A DNA stretch of 64,000 nt from the NCBI RefSeq assembly GCF_003938655.1, contig NZ_RJJT01000013.1:124001-188000 (forward strand), written 5' to 3'. Position numbers and translations under genes: made by a program. Of the stretch, positions 42,800-53,306 are shown piece by piece (positions within the stretch are counted from its first letter, which is position 1; each line of letters starts with the position of its first letter). This DNA comes from Rhizobium pisi. GTDB taxonomy: Bacteria; Pseudomonadota; Alphaproteobacteria; Rhizobiales; Rhizobiaceae. The notes under the pieces were generated by a model. It had not been told where the DNA came from, made no database searches, and was given only the letters and a program-made list of their open reading frames with translations.

Positions 42800-44281
42800 A
42801 TGGCTTTCACCACCGCACTGACCAAGCACGTTCCCTTTTCCTCGCCTCTCCTGCGCGACGCCGGCTATATCAACGGCGCCTGGACGGCAGGCGATGCCAC
42901 GAAGACCTTCGACGTGCTCAACCCGGCAACCGGCGAACTGCTCGCCTCGCTGCCCGACATGGGCGCTACTGACACGCGGACGGCAATCGATGCGGCCCAT
43001 GCCGCGCAGCCGGCCTGGGCTGCCCGCCCGGCCAAGGAGCGGAGCGCCATCCTGCGCAAATGGTTCGACCTGATGGTCGCCAATGCCGATGAGCTCGCGG
43101 CGATCCTGACCGCCGAAATGGGCAAGCCCTTCGCCGAAGCGCGCGGCGAGATCCTGTATGCCGCCGCCTATATCGAATGGTATGCGGAAGAGGCCAAGCG
43201 CATCTATGGCGAGACGATCCCCGCACCTTCGGACGATAAACGCATGATCGTCATCAGGCAGCCGGTCGGTGTCGTCGGGACGATCACGCCGTGGAATTTC
43301 CCGGCGGCGATGATGACCCGCAAGATCGCCCCCGCACTTGCCGTCGGCTGTACCGTCGTGTCGAAGCCCGCTGAACAGACGCCGCTGACGGCGATCGCGC
43401 TTGCGGTGCTCGCCGAGCAGGCCGGCATTCCCGCCGGCGTCTTCAACGTCATCGTCGGTATCGACGGTCCAGCGATCGGCCGCGAGCTTTGCGGCAACGA
43501 AAAGGTGCGCAAGATCAGTTTCACCGGCTCGACCGAGGTCGGCCGCATCCTGATGCGGCAGTGCGCCGATCAGATCAAGAAGGTGAGCCTGGAGCTCGGC
43601 GGCAACGCGCCCTTCATCGTCTTCGACGATGCCGATCTCGACGCTGCCGTCGAGGGCGCGATCGCCTCCAAGTATCGCAATGCCGGCCAGACCTGCGTCT
43701 GCGCCAACCGTCTCTATGTCCAATCGAAGGTCTATGACGCTTTTGCCGCAAAGCTTGCCGCGAAGGTCGCCGAGATGTCTGTCGGCGACGGCTTCAAGGC
43801 AGGCGTCGTGATCGGGCCGCTGATCGACGAACAGGGCCTTGCCAAGGTGGAAGACCATGTCAGCGACGCGCTTGCCAAGGGCGCCAAAGTGCTGACCGGC
43901 GGCAAGCGTATCGAAGGCGCCGGCACGTTCTTCGCGCCGACGGTGCTGACCGGCGTTGCCCGCGGCATGAAGGTGGCGCGCGAGGAAACCTTCGGGCCGG
44001 TGGCGCCGCTCTTCCGCTTCGAAGCGGTCGAGGACGTCATCGCCCAGGCCAATGATACGGAGTTCGGTCTTGCCGCCTATTTCTATGCCGGCGACCTGAA
44101 GAAGGTCTGGCAGGTGGCGGAAGCGCTGGAATACGGCATGATCGGCATCAATACCGGCCTGATGTCGTCCGAGACGGCGCCTTTCGGCGGCATCAAGCAA
44201 TCCGGCCTCGGCCGCGAGGGCTCGCGCCATGGCGCCGACGACTTTCTGGAAATGAAATATCTCTGCATCGGCGGCGTCTGA
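42800..44281 (+). CDS. gabD: NAD(P)-dependent succinate-semialdehyde dehydrogenase
   Basis: A 493-residue aldehyde dehydrogenase. The catalytic cysteine is C299 in RNAGQTCVCANR, with a second Cys two residues on as in GabD; the base Glu is in KVSLELGGNAPFIVFDDADL. GTITPWNFPAAMMTRKIAPA forms the cofactor pocket. It oxidises the product of GabT to succinate. AAGGAG precedes the ATG, and the gap after gabT is 64 bases, so an operon is likely. Confidence 0.94.
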   Translation: MAFTTALTKHVPFSSPLLRDAGYINGAWTAGDATKTFDVLNPATGELLASLPDMGATDTRTAIDAAHAAQPAWAARPAKERSAILRKWFDLMVANADELAAILTAEMGKPFAEARGEILYAAAYIEWYAEEAKRIYGETIPAPSDDKRMIVIRQPVGVVGTITPWNFPAAMMTRKIAPALAVGCTVVSKPAEQTPLTAIALAVLAEQAGIPAGVFNVIVGIDGPAIGRELCGNEKVRKISFTGSTEVGRILMRQCADQIKKVSLELGGNAPFIVFDDADLDAAVEGAIASKYRNAGQTCVCANRLYVQSKVYDAFAAKLAAKVAEMSVGDGFKAGVVIGPLIDEQGLAKVEDHVSDALAKGAKVLTGGKRIEGAGTFFAPTVLTGVARGMKVAREETFGPVAPLFRFEAVEDVIAQANDTEFGLAAYFYAGDLKKVWQVAEALEYGMIGINTGLMSSETAPFGGIKQSGLGREGSRHGADDFLEMKYLCIGGV

Positions 44282-44300
44282 CGCGCCCCCTTATGAACAG

Positions 44301-44331
44301 GAAAGCACGCGGCATTCCGCCGCGTGCTTTC
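44301..44331. terminator. Bidirectional terminator between gabD and slyX
   Basis: A perfect 13-bp stem (GAAAGCACGCGGC and its complement) with an ATTCC loop. It overlaps the last bases of slyX on the opposite strand. Confidence 0.85.
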
Positions 44332-44539
44332 AATAATGCGGCGGGCGGGTGATACCCGGCGCTTCCAGAGACTGCTCCTCGAGCGACAGGAAACGTTCCG
44401 TCAGCCGATCGAGCTTGGTGCGCATCTGCTCGACTGTCTTCCATTGTTCGGCGAGCTGGTCGGAAAGCTCCTCGATCGTCTTTGCCTGGTAGGCCAGCAT
44501 CTCCTCCAGCCGGGTGATTCGGTTCGTCTCGTCGGACAT
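44330..44539 (-). CDS. slyX: SlyX homologue
   Basis: A 69-residue coiled-coil protein. ITRLEEMLAYQAKTIEELSD, the heptad-rich centre and the final ITRPPHY match the SlyX family from start to end. The function is unknown. It is divergent from uxaC, with a 177-base gap, and convergent with gabD. Confidence 0.9.
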   Translation of the reverse strand: MSDETNRITRLEEMLAYQAKTIEELSDQLAEQWKTVEQMRTKLDRLTERFLSLEEQSLEAPGITRPPHY

Positions 44540-44638
44540 CGATCCTCCTTTGCCGGAAGCGGCGGAACAGATGGTTCTGCAAAGCGGAAATAGGGCGTCT
44601 CGTCAATGATTTCGATGGTGGGAGAGCCATCGCAAAAC

Positions 44639-44654
44639 TGTACCGTTTAGTTAC
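44639..44654. promoter_or_regulatory. Candidate TetR operator upstream of uxaC
   Basis: TGTACCGTTTAGTTAC shares GTTTAGTTAC and 12 of 16 positions with the palindrome at 57631-57646, and TTAGTTAC with that at 56494-56509. The left half is degenerate. It lies 63 bases before the uxaC start. No TTGACA stands at the N24 distance seen at the other two sites, so its function is less certain. The rest of the slyX-uxaC gap shows nothing else. Confidence 0.5.
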
Positions 44655-44716
44655 TGAAAGACCTTGCCGTGCCTGATGTTGTGGGGTAGGCCCTTATCGA
44701 TCAGGGAGGAATACTG

Positions 44717-46132
44717 ATGGATGTTGGGAACGGCTTTCTTCATCCGGACCGGCTCTTTCCGGCCGATCCGGCGACCCGGAGCGTCGCGCGGGATCTCTAC
44801 GAGACGGTGCGCAATCTTCCGATCGTCAGCCCGCACGGGCATACCGAACCGTCCTGGTTCGCCGACGACAAGCCTTTCGAAGACGCGGCCTCGCTGCTGG
44901 TCATTCCCGATCACTATCTCTTCCGCATGCTGCACAGCGTCGGCGTCGCATTGGACGATCTCGGCGTGCCCAGGCTCGACGGCAAGCCTGTTGCAACGGG
45001 GCGGGCGATCTGGCGGACCTTTGCCGCGCATTACCATCTTTTCCGCGGGACACCTTCGAGCCTCTGGGTCGACCACGCGATGTCGGCCGTGCTCGGCTGC
45101 ACCGAGCCGCTGACGGCTGCGAATGCCGATGCGCTCTACGACCACATCAATGCCCAGCTCGCCCTTCCCGAATTCCGCCCGCGGGCACTGCATCAGCGAT
45201 TCGGCATCGAAACGATCGCAACGACCGAAGGCGCGCTCGACCCGCTTGTGCACCACCAGAAGATGGCGGCGGACGGCTGGATCGGCAAAGTGCGTACCAC
45301 TTACCGGCCGGACAGCGTCACCGATCCCGACGCGGTCGGCTTCCGCGACAATCTCCTCAAGTTCGGAGAGATTACCGGCACTGATGTGACGCGCTGGGAC
45401 GGCCTGATCGAGGCGCATCGGCGCCGGCGCGCCTATTTCCGCCAGTTCGGCGCGACTGCGACCGATCACGGCGTGCCGACCGCCTTCACCGCCGATCTGC
45501 CCTCCATCGAAAAGCAGGCGCTCCTCGACAAGGCGCTGAAGGGTCCGCTTTCCCTTGGCGAGGCCGAACTCTTCCGCGGCCAGATGATGACCGAAATGGC
45601 CGGGCTTTCGGCTGAAGACGGCATGGTGATGCAGATCCATGCCGGCTCGAGACGCAACACCGACCGCGCACTCTTTGCGACCCGCGGCGCCAATATGGGC
45701 GCCGATATCCCGACATCGACGGATTGGGTCGGCGGCCTGAATGCGCTGCTTTCCAAATACGGTCATGCGCCGGGCCTGCGCGTGCTGCTCTTCACTCTCG
45801 ACGAGACGACCTATGCGCGCGAGATGGCGCCGATGGTCGGTCACTGGCCCTGCCTGATGATAGGCCCGCCCTGGTGGTTCCACGACAGCCCGCTCGGCAT
45901 CCGCCGCTATCTCGATCAGGTTGTGGAGACGGCAGGTTTCGCCAATATGGCGGGCTTCAACGACGATACGCGCGCGCTGCTTTCGATCCCGGCGCGGCAC
46001 GACGTCTGGCGGCGCGAAGTCTGCCGTTTCCTCGCTCAGCTCGCCACCGAGCACCGGATTTCCAAGCGGGAAGCCGAGATCGTGGCCGGCGAGCTCTCCT
46101 ATGGCAATGCGAAGAAGGCCTACAAGCTGTGA
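44717..46132 (+). CDS. uxaC: Glucuronate/galacturonate isomerase
   Basis: A 471-residue enzyme of the metal-dependent amidohydrolase superfamily. The early HGHTEP metal motif has H40 and H42; FLHPDRLFPADPATRSVARD is a typical start, and HAGSRRNT and GPPWWFHDSPLGIRRYLD are conserved blocks. It converts D-glucuronate to D-fructuronate and D-galacturonate to D-tagaturonate. A GGGAGGAATACTG ribosome site precedes ATG. It is followed by uxuB with a 4-base overlap. A TetR-type site lies upstream. Confidence 0.95.
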   Translation: MDVGNGFLHPDRLFPADPATRSVARDLYETVRNLPIVSPHGHTEPSWFADDKPFEDAASLLVIPDHYLFRMLHSVGVALDDLGVPRLDGKPVATGRAIWRTFAAHYHLFRGTPSSLWVDHAMSAVLGCTEPLTAANADALYDHINAQLALPEFRPRALHQRFGIETIATTEGALDPLVHHQKMAADGWIGKVRTTYRPDSVTDPDAVGFRDNLLKFGEITGTDVTRWDGLIEAHRRRRAYFRQFGATATDHGVPTAFTADLPSIEKQALLDKALKGPLSLGEAELFRGQMMTEMAGLSAEDGMVMQIHAGSRRNTDRALFATRGANMGADIPTSTDWVGGLNALLSKYGHAPGLRVLLFTLDETTYAREMAPMVGHWPCLMIGPPWWFHDSPLGIRRYLDQVVETAGFANMAGFNDDTRALLSIPARHDVWRREVCRFLAQLATEHRISKREAEIVAGELSYGNAKKAYKL

Positions 46133-47586
46133 CCGAACGACTGCAAACCCTTACCGGCCTCGCCCCGACGGCGAAGCTTCCCGCCTATGACCGCAGCCGG
46201 CTGAAAAGCGGTATTCTGCATCTCGGGCCCGGCGCCTTTTTCCGCGCCCATTTTGCGCCCTTTACCGATGCAGCGCTTGCCGTTGGCGGCGGAGACTGGG
46301 GCATCGAGGTGGCAAGCCTGCGCACCGCCGATGTCGCCGATCACCTCAACGAGCAGAACGGCCTCTATACGATGCTGATCCGCGACACCTCAGGCACGAC
46401 GGCGCAGGTGATCGGCCCCGTTCTGCGGGCGCATGTGGCAACGCGCGATCCGGCCGGCCTGCTGGCGCGGCTCGAAGACCCCGATATCCGCATCGTCAGC
46501 ATGACGGTGACGGAAAAGGCCTATGGTTTCGATCCCGCGACAGGCGGCCTCGACCTGAAGCACCCCGATATTGTCGCCGATCTTGCCAACCGGCATGCGC
46601 CGCGCGGCGTCATCGGTTATCTCGTCGAAGGCCTTGCGCGCCGCCGGCAGAAGGGCATCCTGCCCTTTACGCCGCTGAGCTGCGACAACCTGCCGAGCAA
46701 CGGTGCGGTGCTGAAGCGCCTCGTGTTGGAATTCACCTCCCGTATCGATCCCGACCTGCATCGCTGGATCGAAACGAACGTGCCTTTCCCGTCCACGATG
46801 GTCGACCGCATCACGCCTGCCAGCACCGACGCGACCTATGCCGACGCCGAGCGGCTGACGGGCCGCACGGATATGGCGGCGATCGAGACGGAGCCCTTTA
46901 CGCAATGGGTCATCGAAGACCATTTCGTCAACGGCCGGCCGGCTTGGGAAAAGATACACGGCGGGCTGATGGTCGAGGAAGTCTCGGCCTACGAGAAAAT
47001 GAAGCTGCGGATGCTGAATGGCGCCCATTCGCTGCTTGCCTATCTCGGTTATATCGGCGGCTATGAATTTATCCGCGACGTGATGGACGATGCCGGCCTG
47101 GCGGCGCTTGCCTACCGCCACATGCATGCGGCGGCGCGAACGCTCGACGCGGTGCCCGGCATCAATCTCGACGACTATGCCAGTGAATTGATAGCACGCT
47201 TTGCAAACAAGGCGATCGCGCATCGCACCTATCAGATCGCCATGGACGGCACGCAGAAACTGCCTCAGCGGCTGCTCGAGCCGGCATGCGAGGCTCTGGC
47301 GCATGGCGACAGGGCGGAGACCTATGCGATCGCCGTCGCGGCTTGGATGCGGTATGCGATCGGCGAGCGCGGCAATGGCGAGCGCTACGAGCTGCGCGAT
47401 CCCCGCGCCGCAGAAATCGCCGCCCTTATCGCCGATGTTCCCCGTACCGGTCCGGCGATCTCAGCGGCCCTTTTCACTCTTCCCGGCCTTTTCCCGACGG
47501 CCTTGACCGGACATCGGGCCTGGACGCAGGATGTCTCGGACAAGCTGGAGATCCTGATTCAGGACGACCGGCTGCCGCTGTTCTGA
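46129..47586 (+). CDS. uxuB: D-mannonate oxidoreductase / fructuronate reductase (mannitol dehydrogenase family)
   Basis: A 485-residue polyol dehydrogenase. The N-terminal NAD site is in LKSGILHLGPGAFFRAHFAP; the catalytic lysine region is EKMKLRMLNGAHSLLAYLG. The product is D-mannonate from D-fructuronate, the step after UxaC; a mannitol dehydrogenase reading is possible from sequence alone, but the overlap with uxaC favours uronate use. The start is GTG 46129, giving MTERLQTLTGLAP and overlapping the uxaC stop; the open frame continues upstream antisense-like and unsupported. Confidence 0.9.
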   Translation: MTERLQTLTGLAPTAKLPAYDRSRLKSGILHLGPGAFFRAHFAPFTDAALAVGGGDWGIEVASLRTADVADHLNEQNGLYTMLIRDTSGTTAQVIGPVLRAHVATRDPAGLLARLEDPDIRIVSMTVTEKAYGFDPATGGLDLKHPDIVADLANRHAPRGVIGYLVEGLARRRQKGILPFTPLSCDNLPSNGAVLKRLVLEFTSRIDPDLHRWIETNVPFPSTMVDRITPASTDATYADAERLTGRTDMAAIETEPFTQWVIEDHFVNGRPAWEKIHGGLMVEEVSAYEKMKLRMLNGAHSLLAYLGYIGGYEFIRDVMDDAGLAALAYRHMHAAARTLDAVPGINLDDYASELIARFANKAIAHRTYQIAMDGTQKLPQRLLEPACEALAHGDRAETYAIAVAAWMRYAIGERGNGERYELRDPRAAEIAALIADVPRTGPAISAALFTLPGLFPTALTGHRAWTQDVSDKLEILIQDDRLPLF

Positions 47587-47715
47587 GATTTGGAGTCTTT
47601 CCGAGATTCCGGCTGGGAATGATGAGGCGAGGGGGTGCCGCAAGGCACAACATCTCCTCGTCACCTCTACCCTCGAGCTCGACCCAAGGGTAGAGGAATG
47701 AGGGAGTTCCGGTCG

Positions 47716-50166
47716 TCAGGCCTTCACCCGCGCCATATCGGGATCGTAAAGCGGTGCAAGCGACACCTTGCAGGGAATGCGTTCCATTGCGACATCGAGC
47801 TCATAGGTGCCGGAGAGAATGAAATCCTCCGTAACGCCATCGGGATTGCGGACGTAGCCGTAGCCGATCGGCTTGCCCAGGGTGTAGCCGAAGCCGCCGC
47901 TCGAAAGCCAGCCGACGCGCTTGCCGTTGCGATAGATCGTTTCGCGGCCGAGCAGTACGGTATCGGCGTCTTCGGGGACGAAGCAGGCGAGGCGCTTCTT
48001 CACGCCGCCCGAAAGCTGCCGCTCGATCGCCTCCCGGCCGCGGAAGGGAATATTCTTTCGCATCTTCACCGCCCAGCCGAGACCAGCCTCGATTGGCGTA
48101 TGATCCGGGCCAATATCGGAGCCCCAGGCGCGATAGCCCTTTTCCAGGCGGCAGCTTTCGATGGCGCGGTAGCCGGCATTGACGAGGCCGAACTCGCCGC
48201 CTGACGCCATCAGCGCGTCATAGACCGTGGTCGCATATTCAATCGGAATATGCAGTTCATAGCCGAGCTCGCCGACATAGGTGATGCGCAGGGCCCGTAC
48301 CGGGCAGCCTGATATGCCGATGGTTCTGACCTGGCCGAAGGGGAAGGCCGCGTTCGAGACGTCGCTGCCGGTCACCTTCTCCAGCACGGCACGGGAATTC
48401 GGACCCATCAGCGACAACACGGAATAGGCTGATGTGACGTCGACCAGTTCGGCATGCATCGCCGCCGGTATATTGCGTGCGATCCAGTTGAAATCATGGG
48501 TGGCAAAACCGGTGCCGGTGACGATGTAATATTCGTCCTCGGCGACGCGGGCGACGGTCACATCGCATTCGATGCCACCCTTGTCGTTCAGCATCTGGGT
48601 ATAGACGAGGGATCCTACAGGCCTTGCGACATCGTTGGAAGCAATCCAGGAAAGAGTCGCCTCGGCGTCCCTGCCCTTCAACACGAATTTGGCAAAGGAG
48701 GTCTGGTCGAAGATGACGGCCGCCTCGCGCACCGCTTTGTGTTCTCGGCCGACGGCGTCGAACCAATTCTGTCTGGTATAACTGTAGACATCCTTCGGCT
48801 CTTCGTTGGCGAAGAGATCGGCAAACCAGTTCGGCCGCTCCCAGCCGAGCTTCTCGCCGAAGCAGGCGCCTTGCGCCTTCAGCCGGTCATAGAGCGGCGA
48901 CTTGCGGCAGGGGCGGCCGCTCGAATGCTCCTCGAAGGGCCATGCCATGGTGTAATGTTTGCCATAGGCTTCGAGCGTGCGGGTGCGCACCCAATCCGTA
49001 TCGAAATGCGGACGGCCGAAACGGCGAATATCGACCGGCCAGAGGTCATAGGGCGGTTCGCCTTTCGCCACCCATTCGGCAAGCGCCATGCCGGCGCCAC
49101 CGGCCGAGGCGATGCCGAAGGCGTTGAAGCCGGCGCCGATGAAGAAATTCTTCAGCTCCGGCGCTTCGCCGAGAATGAAATTGCCGTCGGGCGTGAAGCT
49201 TTCCGGGCCGTTCAGCAGCTGCTTGACGCCGACATTTTCCAGCGCCGGAACGCGGCCTAGCGCCTGCTCCATGATCTGCTCGAAATGGTCGAAATTGCTG
49301 TCGAGCAGCGTGTAGTGGAAACCATCGGGGACTCCTTTTTCCGCCCAGGGAATGGGATTCGGCTCGTAGCCACCCATGACGATGCCGCCGACCTCTTCCT
49401 TGTAATAGGTCCGGCGATCGGGATCGCGCAGCGTTGGCAGGTTGGAGGGCACGCCGAAGGATTCGGTGATGATGTATTGGTGTTCGACGGAGACCAGCGG
49501 CACGTTAACGCCGAAACGGGCGGCGAAGGCGCGCGTCCACTGGCCGGCGCAGACGACGACGCGCTCGCATTCGATGCGCCCTTGCGCCGTGACGACGGCC
49601 CGAATCCTTCCCTTGTCGATTTCGAGGTCGAGAACTTCGGTATCCTCGAAGATCGAAACACCGGACATGCGGGCGCCCTTCGCCAGCGCCTGGGTGATAT
49701 CAGAGGGGTTGGCTTGGCCGTCTGTGGGAAGGAAGGCGGCGCCGACGAGATCGTCTGTTGTCATCAGCGGCCAGAGATCGAAGGCCTCCTGCGGCGTCAG
49801 CAACTGCATTTCGAGGCCGAAGGATTGGGCTGTGGTGGCCTGGCGCCTGACCTCCGTCCAGCGCTCCTCGTTGCAGGCAAGACGCAGGCCGCCATTCATC
49901 TTCCAGCCGGTGCCGAGGCCCGTCTCCTCTTCCAGCCGCTTATAGAGATCGACGGAATAGCCGAGCAGCTGGGTGATGTTGGCGCTGGTGCGCAGCTGGC
50001 CGACGAGGCCTGCGGCATGGAAGGTGGTGCCAGATGTCAGCTTCTTGCGTTCGAGCAGGACGGTATCGGTCCAGCCGAGCTTGCCGAGATGATAGGCTGT
50101 GGAGCAGCCGATGATGCCGCCGCCGATGACCACGGCTTTTGCCGTCTTCGGTAATTCCTTCGTCAT
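47716..50166 (-). CDS. FAD-dependent dimethylglycine/sarcosine dehydrogenase-like protein (DAO + GcvT domains)
   Basis: An 816-residue flavoprotein. The DAO domain starts with the dinucleotide motif VVIGGGIIGCSTAYHLGKLG, and SGTTFHAAGLVGQ carries H50, a candidate for covalent FAD attachment as in DMGDH. From about residue 430 a GcvT/aminomethyltransferase domain follows (FDQTSFAKFVLKGRDAEA; VDVTSAYSVLSLMGPNSRAV) with GcvT_C at the end. Such proteins oxidatively demethylate N-methyl amino acids, passing formaldehyde to tetrahydrofolate. The kinase gene upstream ends TAA directly before this ATG, so the two are coupled. The gap 47587-47715 shows nothing. Confidence 0.88.
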   Translation of the reverse strand: MTKELPKTAKAVVIGGGIIGCSTAYHLGKLGWTDTVLLERKKLTSGTTFHAAGLVGQLRTSANITQLLGYSVDLYKRLEEETGLGTGWKMNGGLRLACNEERWTEVRRQATTAQSFGLEMQLLTPQEAFDLWPLMTTDDLVGAAFLPTDGQANPSDITQALAKGARMSGVSIFEDTEVLDLEIDKGRIRAVVTAQGRIECERVVVCAGQWTRAFAARFGVNVPLVSVEHQYIITESFGVPSNLPTLRDPDRRTYYKEEVGGIVMGGYEPNPIPWAEKGVPDGFHYTLLDSNFDHFEQIMEQALGRVPALENVGVKQLLNGPESFTPDGNFILGEAPELKNFFIGAGFNAFGIASAGGAGMALAEWVAKGEPPYDLWPVDIRRFGRPHFDTDWVRTRTLEAYGKHYTMAWPFEEHSSGRPCRKSPLYDRLKAQGACFGEKLGWERPNWFADLFANEEPKDVYSYTRQNWFDAVGREHKAVREAAVIFDQTSFAKFVLKGRDAEATLSWIASNDVARPVGSLVYTQMLNDKGGIECDVTVARVAEDEYYIVTGTGFATHDFNWIARNIPAAMHAELVDVTSAYSVLSLMGPNSRAVLEKVTGSDVSNAAFPFGQVRTIGISGCPVRALRITYVGELGYELHIPIEYATTVYDALMASGGEFGLVNAGYRAIESCRLEKGYRAWGSDIGPDHTPIEAGLGWAVKMRKNIPFRGREAIERQLSGGVKKRLACFVPEDADTVLLGRETIYRNGKRVGWLSSGGFGYTLGKPIGYGYVRNPDGVTEDFILSGTYELDVAMERIPCKVSLAPLYDPDMARVKA

Positions 50167-51042
50167 TTATTGGTCCTGCTCAAAGGCTTGATAGGCGCGT
50201 TCGAAGCGCGCGAGATTTTCGGCTGTATAGGCGGCGTAATCGAAATCGATGGTGGAATGGATTTCCGAAATCATGCTCCAGAGCGTCTCGCGCAGCAGCG
50301 AGGCGCATTTCATCGCGCCGTAGCGCCTGCGGAGATCTGATGTCAGCGGCCGGTCGAAATAGATCTCCAGCATGGTGCGCTCTGCCGCTTCCGGGAGCTC
50401 GTTGTTGGAGGCCAATCCGCCGAGATCGAAAAGCGGCGTGTTGAAGCCGGCATAGTCCCAGTCGATCAGCCAGAGCCGTTTGCCGTCGTCAAGAAAGTTG
50501 GCGGCCAGCAGATCATTGTGGCCAAAGGCGATCTCGAAAGGCCCTGCGGCTTCCTCCAGCGTCTCGGCCCTGCCGATCAGACCAGGCAACAAGGGAAGGT
50601 AGGGACTGCCCGACGCTTTCAGGCTGGCGGCGTAGTCGCGGATGACGTGGAAGACCCAGAAGATCATCGCCTGGCCACGGAAGTGCCGGGCGATGTCATG
50701 ATGGCAGGCGCGGACGAGCGGGACGACTCGGGCCAGCATATCAGGTGTCCTGATATCTTCCGGCGACAGCGCCTTCGCCTCGACATATTCGAGCACCAGC
50801 ACACCAGGCGAATGATGGATGACGGCAGGCGATATGCCCGCGGCATGCGCCGCACGGCTGGCGGCAAGCTCGTTCTGCCGGTTGATGTGATGGATGGGAA
50901 TATCGGTGCCGAGCCTGACCACGCAACGCGTGACGGCATCGCTCACCAGATAGTTCCTGTTGGTGATGCCGCCTGCTATCGGCGAAATTTCAAGCGGGCC
51001 CTGCCAGATGCCAAGCGCATGAATCCTATCCTCAGGCGTCAT
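50167..51042 (-). CDS. APH/choline-ethanolamine kinase-like phosphotransferase
   Basis: A 291-residue kinase. ISPIAGGITNRNYLV is the nucleotide loop, FGHNDLLAANFL (D177) the catalytic loop and LIDWDYAG (D194) the Mg-binding motif, as in choline kinase and LicA-type proteins. The substrate is unknown; choline or another amino alcohol is plausible because the next gene is a DMGDH-like enzyme of the choline-betaine degradation type. AAGGGG precedes the ATG. A TTGACA in the 64-base gap upstream may give it its own promoter. Confidence 0.85.
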   Translation of the reverse strand: MTPEDRIHALGIWQGPLEISPIAGGITNRNYLVSDAVTRCVVRLGTDIPIHHINRQNELAASRAAHAAGISPAVIHHSPGVLVLEYVEAKALSPEDIRTPDMLARVVPLVRACHHDIARHFRGQAMIFWVFHVIRDYAASLKASGSPYLPLLPGLIGRAETLEEAAGPFEIAFGHNDLLAANFLDDGKRLWLIDWDYAGFNTPLFDLGGLASNNELPEAAERTMLEIYFDRPLTSDLRRRYGAMKCASLLRETLWSMISEIHSTIDFDYAAYTAENLARFERAYQAFEQDQ

Positions 51043-51106
51043 GCTTATTCCCCTTCAGCCCCTTGCGAAATGATGGGGCAGAGGAGGATCTGATGTCAAG
51101 CAGCGC

Positions 51107-52183
<1,077 letters not shown>

Positions 52184-52209
52184 CTTCTCAAAACCCTCTC
52201 TTTTGCCGG

Positions 52210-53283
52210 TTACTTCGTTCTTGCGCGCCAATCGGCGTATTTTGGACTGTCGGGACCGACCGGCAGCGGCACTTCGGCGCCGCTGTCGGAAGACTGGTAG
52301 ATGGCGGTGACGAGTTCCAACGCGCGGCGCGCATCCGTTGATGTCACCGGCAGCGGCCCGTGACCGCTGAGGAAGGCATGGAACTGGCCCATCTGGGTGG
52401 TGAAACGCGGCGCGACCGGCTGCCAGTCGCCGACCACCCGGTCGATCTTTTCCTGCACATCATCATTGGCCGCGATGATCTTCCAGGGATCCTTGCCTGG
52501 TGTATAGGGCTCGTGCGTGCTTTCGAAGGTCACGTTCTCGAAGTGCAGCCTCAGCCGGCTGATCTGCTCTTGCGAACCGAGCGTGCAGGAGAGCGAGACG
52601 AAGGCCCCACTTTCCATCAGCAGGCTGGCGGAGGCGCAATCCTCGACCTCGATATCGTTGACGCGAGTTGCGACGCGGCCGAAGACCCTCGCGGCCGGAC
52701 CCATCAGATGCATCAGCATGTCGTGCAGATGCAGCGCGTGGGTGACGAGTACGCCGCCGAGCTCTGTCGCCCATTTGCCGCGCCAGGGCACGGCGTAATA
52801 TTCGGGTTTGCGCAGCCAGAAGGTTTCGACCGAGGCCGTATAGGCTTTGCCGGCAATGCCGGCATCGATGATCCGCTTGGCCTTCTGAATGCCGTCGCCG
52901 TAGCGGTACTGGAAGATCGGCATCAGCACGCCTTTGGCGGTCTTTTCCGCTTCCATGATCGTATCGACCCCGGCCAGCGAACCCGTCAGCGGCTTTTCGC
53001 AGACCACATGCTTGCCGGCAGCGAGCGCCGCGACCACCTGCTCCAGATGAATGCCGGGCGGGGTGCAGATATCGATGATGTCGATCGTGTCGTCGGCGAG
53101 CAGTTCCGCAAAGGAGGTGGTGCGGCGCTCGATGCCGAACTCGTCTCCGACTGCCGCCAGGCGTTGTTCGTCGAGGTCGCAGATCGCCAGGACCCTGAAC
53201 TTGTCGGAATGCGGCAGGTAGCCCTCGACGATGTGGGAGCGGCCGATGCCACAGCCGACGATCGCGACCGTCTTGATGCTCAT
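52210..53283 (-). CDS. Gfo/Idh/MocA oxidoreductase within the transporter operon
   Basis: A 357-residue NAD(P)-dependent dehydrogenase. The Rossmann motif is TVAIVGCGIGRSHIVEGYLP; CEKPLTGSLAGVD holds the conserved EKP lysine, and HALHLHDMLMHLMG the catalytic-region His and Asp. Family members oxidise or reduce sugars, sugar acids or inositols. ATG 53283 with GGAAAGAG was chosen; ATG 53307, overlapping the permease stop, is an alternative. Its place between permease and ATPase genes ties it to the imported substrate. Confidence 0.9.
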   Translation of the reverse strand: MSIKTVAIVGCGIGRSHIVEGYLPHSDKFRVLAICDLDEQRLAAVGDEFGIERRTTSFAELLADDTIDIIDICTPPGIHLEQVVAALAAGKHVVCEKPLTGSLAGVDTIMEAEKTAKGVLMPIFQYRYGDGIQKAKRIIDAGIAGKAYTASVETFWLRKPEYYAVPWRGKWATELGGVLVTHALHLHDMLMHLMGPAARVFGRVATRVNDIEVEDCASASLLMESGAFVSLSCTLGSQEQISRLRLHFENVTFESTHEPYTPGKDPWKIIAANDDVQEKIDRVVGDWQPVAPRFTTQMGQFHAFLSGHGPLPVTSTDARRALELVTAIYQSSDSGAEVPLPVGPDSPKYADWRARTK

Positions 53284-53306
53284 GTCACTCTTTCCCGTTG
53301 CCGCCA

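Noticed and set aside
45724..46128. N-terminal extension of uxuB reaching back into uxaC
   Set aside because: The extra 135 codons overlap uxaC in another frame and have no similarity; GTG 46129 gives the expected start.
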